A DNA stretch of 64,000 bases from Stenomitos frigidus_A (GTDB lineage: Bacteria; Cyanobacteriota; Cyanobacteriia; Leptolyngbyales; Leptolyngbyaceae). A program made the translations under genes and the position numbers. This document shows, one piece after another, positions 35,843 to 45,532 of this stretch (its first letter is position 1; each line of letters opens with the position of its first letter). The notes under the pieces are model-generated. The model was not told where the DNA came from and did not search any database. It saw only the letters and a list, made by a program, of their open reading frames with translations. Where the stretch lies: assembly GCF_963877135.1 (NCBI RefSeq), contig NZ_CAWNSW010000092.1, positions 62,001 through 126,000 of the forward strand. Reading direction: 5' to 3'.

Positions 35843-37480
35843 ATGACTGCGCTCAACCTCTCGACCCGTCGTCGCCTCAAGCAACTACCGCAAATTGCCA
35901 GTGTTTGGGAAGGCGATCGCCGTCCGCTGGTTTCTGGCCTTCCACCCACGACTGACTGGACTGATGCGGGCACCGAGCCACAGCCCAACGGTGAGTGCAT
36001 TCTCTGGGTTGATGGTTCGCAAGGCATGGTGCGGGCAATGGATGTCGTGACGCCGGATACGGGACCAGAGGCAGTGGTGCGAACCTTGCTGCGGGCGATG
36101 GAGCATCCTCACAACCCCAACAGTCCAGCGCGTCCGCAAAAAATTGTTGTCAGCGATCGCGAACTCCTGTTTTTTCTGCGCGGTGTTTTACAAGATCTTG
36201 ACATTGTCTTGGACTACGTACCCTCATTACCGCTCATTGACGAGATTTTTCGAGGCTTCCAGGAGGCCGTGAGCAGCCGCCCGCCACAACTACCGCCACA
36301 ACATGCGGAAGATTTACCAGACAAGGCGATCGACATCTGGCACGATGCACCCTGGGATGTGTTTGCTGATCATCAAATATTGGCGATCGAGATCAACCGA
36401 TGGGACTTAACCACCCTTTATGCCTCGGTCATGGGTATGTTAGGCATGGAGTTTGGCGTACTGTTCTACCGTTCGCTTGAGTCGCTTAAACGCTTTCGGC
36501 AGCGCGTCTTAGCAAACGAGTCGCTAGAAGCAATGGAAGAGGCCTTTTTAGGTCAGGATTGCTTATTCGTCACGTTTGAGAGCGATCGTGATGACGATAG
36601 CAATGATGTCGATCTCTCTACATTGCCGATCGACGCGATCGAACCTGTCTTTGGCAATCTGCATCCGCTGGAAGGACTACGCTCTTTCTTGTACGACGAA
36701 GAAGCGGCTGCCCTGCTCGTCTCGCTAGAGGCACTCCATCGCTTCTTGCGCCAACATCACTCCAAGTTTGAAGCGGATGCGTTTCCAGGCATTAGCAGTC
36801 GCTACCGTATTCCGTTGCCAGACAGCGAGACAAACCAGACGACGCAAGTTTCTATCAAAGTCTCAACCATGCCCGATCTCGCCACCGAACTGTTGGCGAT
36901 GGCAGACGCTGAGGAAACAGACGATGTCGACTTTCCGATCGTGCGGGATGATTTAGTGCCAGCCAACTCGTTTTTGAGCCTGGGTGTGGTGCCGTGGGAA
37001 ATGCTGGATGTGCTGCGATCGGGCACAGCAGAGCATTATCCACTACCAAACGTAAAGGTTGCAGGTGACGGTTTCCCAGTCGTCATGATCCAAACCTCGC
37101 GGCCTAAAGCAAAGACCCTGATTGAAGCGCTTAAAGCAGCCGGTGGACTGCAAGCTATTTGCTTCAACCCCGGTGCCGACCCACTGGGGAGCGCACGGTA
37201 TGACCTGGGGCTATTTCAAACCGGCAATGGCGATCTGCATCTCTTTGGCGAATTTGGCGACGACGACCCGGCCCACATTGCAGCACGCAAAAAGTGGGAT
37301 CAGCGTTGCAAAAAGACCGAGGGCTGTTGCGGTTTGATTATTGCTAAAGGACTGACAGGAGCCAGTCGCGGCGATCCTCAATTCAAAGACATGGTGGCGC
37401 TCTTTGAAGCCCGGTCACTAACTTCAAAAGAGCTTGCCCTGGGAACGCTCCAGCTACACTTAGCGGCAGATTGGCTGTAG
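35843..37480 (+). CDS. Large cyanobacterial hypothetical protein (DUF6930-like)
   Basis: 545 residues, soluble. It seems to contain repeated alpha/beta segments: GECILWVDGSQGMVRAMDVVTPDTGPEAVVRTLLRAME near the start, and a second duplicated-looking part beginning near LTTLYASVMGMLGMEFGVLFYRS. An acidic middle region follows, then SLEALHRFLRQH. I associate it with the DUF6930 family but with limited certainty. No catalytic motif stands out. It stands alone between divergent and convergent neighbours. Confidence 0.6.
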   Translation: MTALNLSTRRRLKQLPQIASVWEGDRRPLVSGLPPTTDWTDAGTEPQPNGECILWVDGSQGMVRAMDVVTPDTGPEAVVRTLLRAMEHPHNPNSPARPQKIVVSDRELLFFLRGVLQDLDIVLDYVPSLPLIDEIFRGFQEAVSSRPPQLPPQHAEDLPDKAIDIWHDAPWDVFADHQILAIEINRWDLTTLYASVMGMLGMEFGVLFYRSLESLKRFRQRVLANESLEAMEEAFLGQDCLFVTFESDRDDDSNDVDLSTLPIDAIEPVFGNLHPLEGLRSFLYDEEAAALLVSLEALHRFLRQHHSKFEADAFPGISSRYRIPLPDSETNQTTQVSIKVSTMPDLATELLAMADAEETDDVDFPIVRDDLVPANSFLSLGVVPWEMLDVLRSGTAEHYPLPNVKVAGDGFPVVMIQTSRPKAKTLIEALKAAGGLQAICFNPGADPLGSARYDLGLFQTGNGDLHLFGEFGDDDPAHIAARKKWDQRCKKTEGCCGLIIAKGLTGASRGDPQFKDMVALFEARSLTSKELALGTLQLHLAADWL

Positions 37481-37542
37481 GAGACTATTGAGAATAGCGA
37501 TCGGCGATCAGCTTTTCACTGCCTCCTGCTTCCCGATCGCCA

Positions 37543-38475
37543 CTACTGTCCCACATTACCCAGCCGATTTTGGGCTCTATTGCGCTCTTTACTGATTTGC
37601 TTGATCAGCCCTGGGGGCAATTGGTTTTGTTTCGCTAGTGCTTTATCAAAATAGGCTAAGCTACCGCGATTATCGCCCTTGCGAACCAGAATTTGCGCCT
37701 TTAGATAGAGCACATCTGGGTTATTGGGCGTTGCTTGAAGGGCGCTGTCAACGGCTGCGAGAGCTTTAGCGGGCTGGTTCAAGTCTCGATAACCCAGTGC
37801 CATTCCTCGATAGGCGAGATAGCGTGGATTAGCGTACTGCTCTAGACGGTTGATTGCTTCAGCAGGGCTGGAAAACGGTAGGTTTAAGGAAACGAATAAA
37901 TCAATGTAGCCCCGCAACAGATTTAACTCTGGATCACTAGGGTCTACTTTTTCGGCAGCATCCATGTATTTAAAGGCTTGCTGAATTTCGCCCAGTGCTT
38001 GAGGCGTACCCTTGACCGTGCCATCTTTGCTAAAGATATAGGCCCCTTCCAAAAAATGTCCCACTGCCTGGTAAAGGTTACCTCGTAGGGGATCTTTAGC
38101 CACTAGCGCTGCCGCAGTTTGCCGGGTCTGATCGGCGTAGGTGTTGAACTGGTCTAGCAGCGCTGCTTTCTTTGTATCCTCTCGTTCCCCATCCCACGCG
38201 ATGTAGGTTAAGGATGCTCGGAGGGCTTGAGTGAGTGGATCGCTAGCCTCAGCCTGCTGAGCATACTTAGCAGCGGTAATGTAGTCTCCTTGTTGAAAGA
38301 GGGCTTTGAACGCAGCTTCTGTTCGATCGCCAATGGGTTTGGCGTTCGTTGTCCGAAACGGATCTTTTGCGAGCACAGGACTCGCCCATAGGCTTAGAGA
38401 AACCAGCGCAGCACTGGTAAGGCGCAGCAAACGATTGGGAGCAGTTTGCGCAAACGCATTCAACGTATCGGGCAT
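37543..38475 (-). CDS. Exported TPR protein (Sll0314/Alr1548-type)
   Basis: 310 residues. A signal peptide (about 1-36, ending near SPVLAKDPF) is followed by TPR-like helices, most clearly ANPRYLAYRGMALGYRDLNQPAKALAAVDSALQATPNNPDVLYLKAQILVRKGDNRGSLAYFDKAL near the end. It is probably periplasmic. An 18-mer direct repeat lies immediately upstream of the start codon. Confidence 0.8.
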   Translation of the reverse strand: MPDTLNAFAQTAPNRLLRLTSAALVSLSLWASPVLAKDPFRTTNAKPIGDRTEAAFKALFQQGDYITAAKYAQQAEASDPLTQALRASLTYIAWDGEREDTKKAALLDQFNTYADQTRQTAAALVAKDPLRGNLYQAVGHFLEGAYIFSKDGTVKGTPQALGEIQQAFKYMDAAEKVDPSDPELNLLRGYIDLFVSLNLPFSSPAEAINRLEQYANPRYLAYRGMALGYRDLNQPAKALAAVDSALQATPNNPDVLYLKAQILVRKGDNRGSLAYFDKALAKQNQLPPGLIKQISKERNRAQNRLGNVGQ

Positions 38476-38806
38476 AATATTCCGGTTGATCGAGTTTGAG
38501 ACAGCTTGATCGAGTTTGAGACATCAATACTAACTTGGAACTAAGTTCGTTAGAGTGATAGTGAAAACCTCTGCTCCGAAGAATTTTCCTCTGGTCTGAG
38601 CTAGTCATTGCGGGACAATCACCCTCGAAGACTCACATCCTAGCGATCGACGCTTCATTATCCTGGCAGACGTACATAAGCCTGATCGATTAAATACCGT
38701 GACGCAGTGGCTGGGAGCAAGTTCCGATAGCACTGTGATGCTGACAGACTTGTGATGCTGATAGACTGCGATCGGTTGTCTCTTCTTTCTTCACTATCCG
38801 AATGGT
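38476..38806. other. Divergent intergenic region with two direct repeats
   Basis: TTGATCGAGTTTGAGACA occurs at 38486-38503 and again at 38506-38523, just before the TPR gene. A 17-bp near-perfect tandem pair TGTGATGCTGAYAGACT lies at 38734-38750 and 38751-38767, just before the ABC ATPase gene. Either could be a regulator site or a recent slip duplication. Confidence 0.6.
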
Positions 38807-39481
38807 ATGCTCCAACTCAAAAACCTGACTTACCATCCCACTGCCAGTCATACCGCCATTCTCAAAGCCATCAACCTTCAGATTGCGCCCCAGCAGATGG
38901 GCTTAGTCATTGGCCCCAGTGGTTCTGGTAAAAGTACGTTACTAGAAATCCTGGCAGGGCTGGCAGAAAAAACGAGCGGCGGTATTTTTTGGCGCGATCA
39001 AGAGCTGATTCCACTACAGCTACAACAACTCAGTGGCCTGGTGTTTCAGTTTCCAGAGCGACACTTTTGTGGCAGCAGTATTTTGGAAGAGTTGCGTTTA
39101 GGTCATCCAGAATTAACGAGCGATCGCATTGAGCAAGCCCTCACCGAAGTCGGACTCACCCACCTACCCCTGCAAACCTCGCCCGATTCACTAAGCGGCG
39201 GTCAGCAACGTCGTCTTGCTTTTGCAGTGCAGCTCATTCGCCAACCGAATCTACTCTTGCTGGATGAACCCACTGCTGGCTTAGACTGGTCGATGCGGCA
39301 GCAGCTGATTGGGTTGCTGGCAAAGCTCAAAGCTCACTGGAGTCTGCTCGTCGTCTCTCACGACGCTGGAGAGTTGATAGACATTGCCGATCAATGCTGG
39401 ACTCTGAGCCACGGTGATCTCACGGCGGTGAGTCCGGCCGAGTTGAAAGCCCGCACAGCAAATCCGTCTGTGGTGCGTTAG
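38807..39481 (+). CDS. ABC transporter ATP-binding protein (ECF/CbiO-like)
   Basis: 224 residues. Walker A GPSGSGKST (about 37-45), the Q-loop region GLVFQFPERHFCG typical of ECF/CbiO-type ATPases, the signature LSGGQQRRLAFA, Walker B LLLLDEP and SHDA switch histidine are intact. No permease gene is adjacent. It is followed 27 bp later by rsmG, an arrangement suggesting co-transcription without an obvious functional link. Confidence 0.9.
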   Translation: MLQLKNLTYHPTASHTAILKAINLQIAPQQMGLVIGPSGSGKSTLLEILAGLAEKTSGGIFWRDQELIPLQLQQLSGLVFQFPERHFCGSSILEELRLGHPELTSDRIEQALTEVGLTHLPLQTSPDSLSGGQQRRLAFAVQLIRQPNLLLLDEPTAGLDWSMRQQLIGLLAKLKAHWSLLVVSHDAGELIDIADQCWTLSHGDLTAVSPAELKARTANPSVVR

Positions 39482-39508
39482 TCTGTGACGCATTAAAGGG
39501 ATGATGGG

Positions 39509-40588
39509 ATGGAGACGAAGGAGCTAACGGTGGAAGAAACGGAACAAGGGACAACGAGCACGGTGCAGGCAGGTGGAGACGTCGCGATTGCAGGCGCATG
39601 TGTCGGCACAGAAAACGCTACGGGCTCTCTCGCCACCGAGCAACCAGCAGACCTCATAGCTACGCCCCAAACCTTGCCGACGCTAGAAGGGCTTTGGCAG
39701 CTAACGCTGGATTGGCAGCCTAACGCACTACAGCAAGCGCAATTCCAGCAGCTTTACACCTTGATTCTGGCAGGCAATCATCAGTTCAATCTCACCCGCA
39801 TTACAGAGCCAACGGAGTTTTGGGAGAAACATCTGTGGGATTCGTTGGTGGGATTGAAGGCGTTTTTACAAGCGGTCAGCGGTCAGGAAGCGGTCAGCAG
39901 TCAGCAGTCAGCAGTCAGCAGTCAGGAGGCAGAGGTCAGCGGTCAGCAGTTAGCGAGCAGCCAGCAGCAGTCAGGAGTCAACGGTCAGCACACCGCAGAG
40001 CGGAAGCAGGCTACAGCGGTCAGCGGTCAGCTGGAAGCAGAGGGTAGAGCGGATGCTGACCTACCGCCAATTTCAAAAGCGCCCTTCAAGGCGATCGACA
40101 TTGGCACAGGTGCAGGTTTTCCGGGTCTTCCTGTCGCGATCGTGCAACCAACGTGGGCAGTCACCTTGCTGGATTCAACGCGCAAGAAAATGACGTTTCT
40201 AGACCATGTGCTTGCCACCATGGGGTTGACCAATGCCATGACGTTAGCGGAACGGGTCGAGCAGGTCGGGCGGCAGAAGCACCAGCGTCAAGCATATGAT
40301 TTGGCATTTATCAGAGCGGTGGCAACAGCCACTGTGTGTGCGGAGTACGCGCTACCGTTATTGAACATCGGTGGTCGTGCGGTGCTCTATCGGGGACAAT
40401 GGACAACCGACGAAATGACTGCTTTGGAAGGGGCTGCTGCGCAACTGGGAGGCGCGATCGAGACCGTTGAGTCTTTTATAACGCCATTAACCCACAGCGT
40501 GCGCCACTGCATCATTTTGAAAAAAGTTGCCCCGACACCGACAGCCTTTCCACGTGCGGTCGGTGTACCAACGCAGAACCCGCTTTGA
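39509..40588 (+). CDS. rsmG: 16S rRNA (guanine527-N7)-methyltransferase RsmG with repeat insertion
   Basis: 359 residues, against about 200-250 for usual RsmG. Family core: LYTLILAGNHQFNLTRITEP, EKHLWDSL, SAM motif I DIGTGAGFPGLPVAI (about 197-211) and VRHCIIL at the end. It methylates G527 of 16S rRNA. The first ~55 residues are a low-complexity leader. Residues about 121-183 are a Ser/Gln/Val-rich insert (VSGQEAVSSQQSAVSSQ-like) encoded by GTCAGCAGTCAGC heptamer repeats. The insert lies between a helix and motif I, a loop that may tolerate extra length. Confidence 0.93.
   Translation: METKELTVEETEQGTTSTVQAGGDVAIAGACVGTENATGSLATEQPADLIATPQTLPTLEGLWQLTLDWQPNALQQAQFQQLYTLILAGNHQFNLTRITEPTEFWEKHLWDSLVGLKAFLQAVSGQEAVSSQQSAVSSQEAEVSGQQLASSQQQSGVNGQHTAERKQATAVSGQLEAEGRADADLPPISKAPFKAIDIGTGAGFPGLPVAIVQPTWAVTLLDSTRKKMTFLDHVLATMGLTNAMTLAERVEQVGRQKHQRQAYDLAFIRAVATATVCAEYALPLLNIGGRAVLYRGQWTTDEMTALEGAAAQLGGAIETVESFITPLTHSVRHCIILKKVAPTPTAFPRAVGVPTQNPL
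39877..40035. repeat. In-gene GTCAGCG/GTCAGCA heptamer array (within rsmG)
   Basis: A run of more than ten GTCAGYR heptamers, partly interrupted, lies entirely within the rsmG frame. The 7-nt unit cycles through all three codon positions, so three units give a seven-residue period. Confidence 0.85.
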
Positions 40589-40615
40589 GTGTGCTCCGCC
40601 TTCTAGGGTGCCTCA

Positions 40616-41359
40616 CTACTGGGTACTGAGTTTTTTCCGCCTGCGCTGTTGATTCTCGACCCAAACTTTGCCCGCCCTCACTAAATCTGCAAACTGCGTC
40701 AGGATGGGCGTGCGATCGACCCAACCGGGTGTCAGGTCACTGCGAGAACTGCGCTGCCATCCCAAACTGGGAGACGCCAGTAGCGTAACAACATCAGGAT
40801 TGCGCTCGCGGAAAAATGAATAAGCGCCGTCAATATACATCGGCCCACCATCGGGATGACCTGCCGGACGATGTTCCGCTGCTTCAAGAAACGCAATCAG
40901 GCGATCGAAGATCCTAGCGTTAACGGCGTAAAAATGAGTCATCAGCACCCGCCCAGAATAGGGTTGAAGAGAGGCCTGTGATGATACGTCAGCGAGAGCC
41001 TCGATGTGACCAAAGTAGACGAAGTCCCAAGCGGCTTGCTGAAGCTGCTCGACCAATACGCGCTGCACGGCAACGAACCGATCGTCAATGCTTACGTCAT
41101 CTTCCAGGATTAAAACATTGGCTAGCCCCTCTGCCCGTGCTTGCTTAAGAATCGCCAAATGACTCAAAAAGCAACCATAAACACCGATCCCAGGAAAACC
41201 CGCCGCTGTATCTGGTCGAATGGCTGGGAAAATTTCAATTTTAGACGGTGTTAGTGGTAGCCCAGCCGACTCCATTTCTTGCAACAATATCTGACGTCGA
41301 TCGCGTCTGGACGGTAAGTTAATCGCGTAAATACGATCAACATAGTCTTTTATTTGCAT
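40616..41359 (-). CDS. Family 25 glycosyltransferase
   Basis: 247 residues. IYAINLPSRRDRR at the start and VLILEDDVSIDDRF (DxD-like) are GT25 hallmarks, as in LPS or collagen galactosyltransferases. GCFLSHLAILKQA and the late MYIDGAYSFFRERNPD also fit. It probably adds a sugar to a surface glycan. It is a single gene here, convergent with rsmG. Confidence 0.88.
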   Translation of the reverse strand: MQIKDYVDRIYAINLPSRRDRRQILLQEMESAGLPLTPSKIEIFPAIRPDTAAGFPGIGVYGCFLSHLAILKQARAEGLANVLILEDDVSIDDRFVAVQRVLVEQLQQAAWDFVYFGHIEALADVSSQASLQPYSGRVLMTHFYAVNARIFDRLIAFLEAAEHRPAGHPDGGPMYIDGAYSFFRERNPDVVTLLASPSLGWQRSSRSDLTPGWVDRTPILTQFADLVRAGKVWVENQQRRRKKLSTQ

Positions 41360-41916
41360 CTCTAGAAATCCTTAACTTGCATCGATAAGCTGCAGTGAGG
41401 CAAATTCAACACCTAGCCCTTTGGAGCCAAGAGTGACTGGCTGAATCTAAAGAGAAAACCTCTCAGCCCAAAACAAAATTGCTGTTGCGTGGAGAACCTG
41501 AGTTCAATCCACTACAAATCCCCCCCAAAACACCTCCAAACAATCGATTTTGCTGCCTTAATAGCCAACAAAAGATCGTCAGAAAGCAAGACAGCTTTAA
41601 AACCATCAATTGACTTTCAGACTACTGAAGGAGACGATTGGAATTGAGGAGGATCTCGGGGGGATTTCAGGGGATATCAACGAAAACTTTGACGTGACGA
41701 GATTCGGCAACGATCACCAGCGACGGCTACCTGGTTCGCAACCTTGCGAATGCCTCAAGATGACTACAGCGACACTTAAGCCACCTTTTGCCCCTATGAC
41801 TTTACTACAGACCGAGCGAGAAGCTGGGTAGGGAGGAACACAATCATTTGCTCGCTGTGAAACTCAACCGCGTTTTTGCAGCAGCCAGTGTGACGTTGAT
41901 GCTTGGCAACGGCCTC
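41360..41916. other. Intergenic region without supported genes
   Basis: 557 bp between two minus-strand genes. A 73-codon plus frame exists (41610-41831) but has no ribosome-binding site of note and unlike composition. I see no terminator with a clear T tract for the helicase gene. Confidence 0.4.
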
Positions 41917-43275
41917 TTAATGCCGTCCGCTAGGGCGACGGGAAACGGGGGATCGCGCACCACGTTCGCCTTCAGAATGTCGTGCTGTGCGTGGTTGTGG
42001 GGCTGTTTGGGGCGATCGAGAAGGGGCGCGATCGGGGCGCTTCCCACGCGATGCTTGTCCCCGCTGCCCATTTTGGATCGGTTCTGGCTTTGCATGTGGG
42101 TTGGGCTCAAAGCCAGGAACGATTTCTCTTGGTAAGGGCTGTTTAATCAGCCGTTCAATATCTGCCAACAGCTTGAGTTCATCAACACAGACCAGCGATG
42201 CTGCTTCCCCTACCGAACCCGCACGCCCTGTGCGACCAATACGATGGACATAATCTTCTGATACATTCGGCAACTCAAAGTTGACTACATAGGGTAAATC
42301 GCTAATATCAATGCCTCGCGCCGCAATATCCGTGGCTACCAACACCTGCAAGCTGCCATCTTTGAACTTGGCGAGTGCACGAGTACGCGCTGCCTGACTC
42401 TTGTTGCCATGAATCGCCAGCGAGGGGATGCTATCTTCGGTCAATTGCTTAACTAACCGATCGGCACCATGTTTTGTCCGCGTGAAAACCAGTACCTGAA
42501 ACCAGTTGTGCTGCTGAATCAGGTGTGCCAGTAGCTGACGCTTCTTGTCACGGTCTACGGGATAGACCTTCTGAGACACTGTGTCGGCTGTTAGGTGGCG
42601 ACGTGCTGCCTCAATCATCGTTGGGCGATCGAGCAAGCTTGCGGCAAACGCCTTAATGTCGCTGGAGAAGGTTGCGGAGAACAGTAGATTTTGCCGTTGG
42701 CTGGGCAGCAGCGCTAGAATCCGGCGAATATCGCGGATAAAGCCCATATCCAACATGCGATCGGCTTCATCCAACACCAGGATTTCGACGCGCGATAAAT
42801 CGACTGTTCCTTGCTGCACGTGATCGAGCAAGCGTCCTGGTGTCGCCACCAGAATATCAACGCCACTTTTCAGCCGTTGAATCTGAGGGCTCATACCAAC
42901 GCCACCAAAAATGGTCATTGAAGTGAGTTTTAGGTACTTGCCATACTCACGCACACTTTCTTCCACTTGTGCAGCTAATTCACGCGTTGGGGTGAGAATC
43001 AAGGCTCTAATCGGCGCGCGTTTTCGGGGCTGACTGATTTTGTTAGAGGGGCGTTGGTCAGAAGGGCGATCGTGGCTCACTTCAGACAGGCGATGCAGAA
43101 TGGGAAGAGTGAAACCAGCGGTCTTGCCAGTACCAGTTTGAGCACCTGCTAGCAGATCACCACCCGATAGCACAGCGGGAATTGCCTGTAGTTGAATCGG
43201 CGTGGGCTCAGTGTAGCCCCGCTCAGTGACAGCACGAACAATGGCATCGGAAAGACCGAGAGTGGAAAACGACAT
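41917..43275 (-). CDS. DEAD-box RNA helicase (RhlE-like)
   Basis: 452 residues. Q motif (GYTEPTPIQLQAIP), motif I AQTGTGKT, Ia PTRELAAQ, II DEAD in LVLDEADRMLDMGF, III SAT in LLFSATFS and VI HRIGRTGRAG are all intact. The C-terminal ~80 residues are basic, rich in R, G, S and P, as in helicases using a tail to grip RNA. It unwinds RNA duplexes, likely in ribosome assembly or cold adaptation; cyanobacterial CrhR is a related protein. Confidence 0.93.
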   Translation of the reverse strand: MSFSTLGLSDAIVRAVTERGYTEPTPIQLQAIPAVLSGGDLLAGAQTGTGKTAGFTLPILHRLSEVSHDRPSDQRPSNKISQPRKRAPIRALILTPTRELAAQVEESVREYGKYLKLTSMTIFGGVGMSPQIQRLKSGVDILVATPGRLLDHVQQGTVDLSRVEILVLDEADRMLDMGFIRDIRRILALLPSQRQNLLFSATFSSDIKAFAASLLDRPTMIEAARRHLTADTVSQKVYPVDRDKKRQLLAHLIQQHNWFQVLVFTRTKHGADRLVKQLTEDSIPSLAIHGNKSQAARTRALAKFKDGSLQVLVATDIAARGIDISDLPYVVNFELPNVSEDYVHRIGRTGRAGSVGEAASLVCVDELKLLADIERLIKQPLPREIVPGFEPNPHAKPEPIQNGQRGQASRGKRPDRAPSRSPQTAPQPRTARHSEGERGARSPVSRRPSGRH

Positions 43276-43437
43276 AAAGCTCCAGTAGTAGCATCAGCCC
43301 CCGCCAATAGCAGCGTCAGTCTTAGGCGGACGAATCAATGTTGACGGGCTGAAAAGGCAGTAACGCTAAGACTGGACGCGAATGCCACAGCTTTGCATTC
43401 TAACAGAGTGCGACCATTTGTGCGGTTTGGCGATTGT

Positions 43438-44160
43438 CTAGTAAGGAGTTGTGCCCTGATAGCTGGTGCCATCTGGCATAATGGCCCAATCTAATCTGGC
43501 GTTTGACAAATTGGCACCCCGTAAATCGGCGTTTTCCATGTTGGCATAGCGGAGGTCAGCCCCACTCAAATCGGCGTTTTTCAGGTTGGCATGGATGAGG
43601 ATAGCACCATAGAGACTGGCACCCTGCATGGAGGCATGTTCAAGACTAGCGTTTCTGAGATTTGCATCCCGCAGTTCAGTCTGCTTTAAAATCGCGTCCT
43701 TCAAGTTTGCTTGCGAAAAGCTGGTATTTAATAATTGAGCTTGGCTAAGGTCAGCCCCGCTCAAGTTAGCTTTGCCCAAATCAGCCCCCTGTAAATTGGC
43801 CGCTTTCAAACTAGCCGCATTTAATTGTGCTCCTTTCAATGTCGCGTTAATGAGTTTGGTTTGGCTCAGGTTCGATCGCGTGAGATTGGTCTGGCTCAAG
43901 TTGGCTCGGCTCAAATCAACGCCATGCAAATCAATGCCGCTCAAATTGCATTGCACACACTTCTTGGTTCGTAAAAGCTGTTCTGGTGTGATGGACGCCC
44001 CGCTCAGGTTCGCCTGGACTGAGCGATCGTTTGTGTTGGCAGGCTGTTGTTCAGGTACATTAGCTGTAACGGCTGGCTCTAACGTTTGCTTGAGTTTCAC
44101 TACGCTAACCAAACAAGTTGTGAGCAGTGCGACGACGATGAGAAGCGTTCTGAAGTTCAT
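43438..44160 (-). CDS. Pentapeptide-repeat protein with N-terminal anchor
   Basis: 240 residues from MNFRTLLIV (ATG 44160; an in-frame ATG nine codons upstream is possible). A signal-anchor segment (about 4-20) is followed by roughly 30 A(D/N)LxX pentapeptides forming a right-handed beta-helix, e.g. GVDLSRANLSQTNLTRSNLS and SGADLRYANMENADLRGANLS. A CVQCNLSG motif, frequent at the start of cyanobacterial pentapeptide domains, is present. It is probably periplasmic or membrane-attached. Function is unknown. Confidence 0.9.
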   Translation of the reverse strand: MNFRTLLIVVALLTTCLVSVVKLKQTLEPAVTANVPEQQPANTNDRSVQANLSGASITPEQLLRTKKCVQCNLSGIDLHGVDLSRANLSQTNLTRSNLSQTKLINATLKGAQLNAASLKAANLQGADLGKANLSGADLSQAQLLNTSFSQANLKDAILKQTELRDANLRNASLEHASMQGASLYGAILIHANLKNADLSGADLRYANMENADLRGANLSNARLDWAIMPDGTSYQGTTPY

Positions 44161-44619
44161 GAATTTAATCAACGCAATGTAAAGCAACGCCTCTGCGTAA
44201 TCACAGCGCGTTCCTTGTACTCTTCGCGTTGAGCGGTCTTAACCGGGATAAGGCGCTTAAAGTTTCGGTAAATCAGCAGTCGTATAACTGCCGAGGCGCT
44301 GCGAAACAAGTTAAGACGTGTATGGAGACACGATATTTCTGGTTGTTTTCATCGTTGTTGAGAGACCTTCAACCAGTTAGTAGTGTTCCAAATAGGTCGT
44401 ATTTACCCGTAGAGACTTTACCTACAGCGCCTCTATTAGCACGAGTCAGCTAGCACGAGTCAGCCACATGGTTAGAACACTACTGACAAGAGCTACATCT
44501 GCTTAAAGTCTCATTCCTGAATGCGCCAGCCAAGCTTTGGTTCAATGGCTCAATCTTTAGGTTGCACTACCGCTCTCCAACTTTGTCTATCAACTCTTTT
44601 GCCACTTGGAGCGGTACAT
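44161..44619. other. Divergent intergenic region with a 14-bp tandem duplication
   Basis: TAGCACGAGTCAGC occurs twice in tandem (44437-44450, 44451-44464). Depending on the start of the next gene (44521 or 44620) the gap is 360-459 bp. No RNA gene is recognised. Confidence 0.5.
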
Positions 44620-45507
44620 ATGAATAGTTCTGTCTTTGAAAAAGTTTTGTTGCCGGCCATGCTCACATCCTGTACCGTTTTTTCGGTGCTGATGGTGGGG
44701 TTTATTCCACGCCGACCAGAACCCATTACGATCGAGCCATCTGATCGCATTGAAGCGTCTGAAGATATCAATCATCGTGATTCAGTCATTCGACACATAG
44801 GCATGTCGATCGTGCTGAGCGTTGGTGCTGGCATTACAACAGCAGAAATGATTCGTAAGTGGGGACGCTTGCGGGATGGCACTTCAGGGTCGCAAGTGTT
44901 TAGCGCTCAGGCAATGCTGCAAGCGGTTGCCATGCCAGATCTGGCTCTACCCGTCGATGGGTTTGCAGCCTCACTCAGCAGCATGACTGGGAATGGTATC
45001 TTGTCAGACGAGCGGACAGAATCTTACAAACAAACCGCTGTCTTAGCTCCCGATCGAGTCGGTGCTGCGTCGCAACCAGAGCTACCGCGGTTTCTCTTCC
45101 AACGCCCGTTGGCACTGCCGACTGAAACCGTGAACTGGTTTCTACCCACTCAAACTGACGAGACTCTGTTAGGCAGTGCTTTAGGCAGTGTACCCGCAAA
45201 AGGGTTGAAGGTCATGGACTGGCAGCCCACGGAGCAAATCATTTTGGCATCGCGTGAGCAGTACGAAACCTGCCGCGTTTATCTGGCTGATGCGCCAGAA
45301 CGCCTGTTAGCTATTCTCTTTCAGGGAGAATACTATCGGTTCGTCAAGGTCTCGTTCGATCGCGAACAGGCTCTTAGCCTCGCAGCAACGATCGAACAGA
45401 GAGGTGAAATAGCCGTTATGACAAACACCGATGATCGCTATGGCGTGTGGGTTTTGGCACCAAGTGCTTACCCGGAGACGATCGCGGCTGTGGGCGCTGA
45501 CGCTTGA
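44620..45507 (+). CDS. Hypothetical membrane protein
   Basis: 295 residues from MNSSVFEKV (ATG 44620, with GGAG nine bases upstream). An in-frame ATG at 44521 would add 33 residues. Two hydrophobic segments (about 7-27 and 56-75) flank a proline-rich loop. The remainder is soluble and ends in a compact domain (CRVYLADAPERLLAILFQGEYYRFVKVSFDREQALSLAATIEQRGEIAVMTNTD). I do not recognise a family. It is convergent with the Hsp70-type gene. Confidence 0.6.
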   Translation: MNSSVFEKVLLPAMLTSCTVFSVLMVGFIPRRPEPITIEPSDRIEASEDINHRDSVIRHIGMSIVLSVGAGITTAEMIRKWGRLRDGTSGSQVFSAQAMLQAVAMPDLALPVDGFAASLSSMTGNGILSDERTESYKQTAVLAPDRVGAASQPELPRFLFQRPLALPTETVNWFLPTQTDETLLGSALGSVPAKGLKVMDWQPTEQIILASREQYETCRVYLADAPERLLAILFQGEYYRFVKVSFDREQALSLAATIEQRGEIAVMTNTDDRYGVWVLAPSAYPETIAAVGADA

Positions 45508-45532
45508 TGCGATCGAGAACCAGCACAGACCA

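Noticed and set aside
41610..41831. 73-codon ORF in the gap before the helicase gene
   Set aside because: No good ribosome-binding site, atypical composition and no recognisable family.
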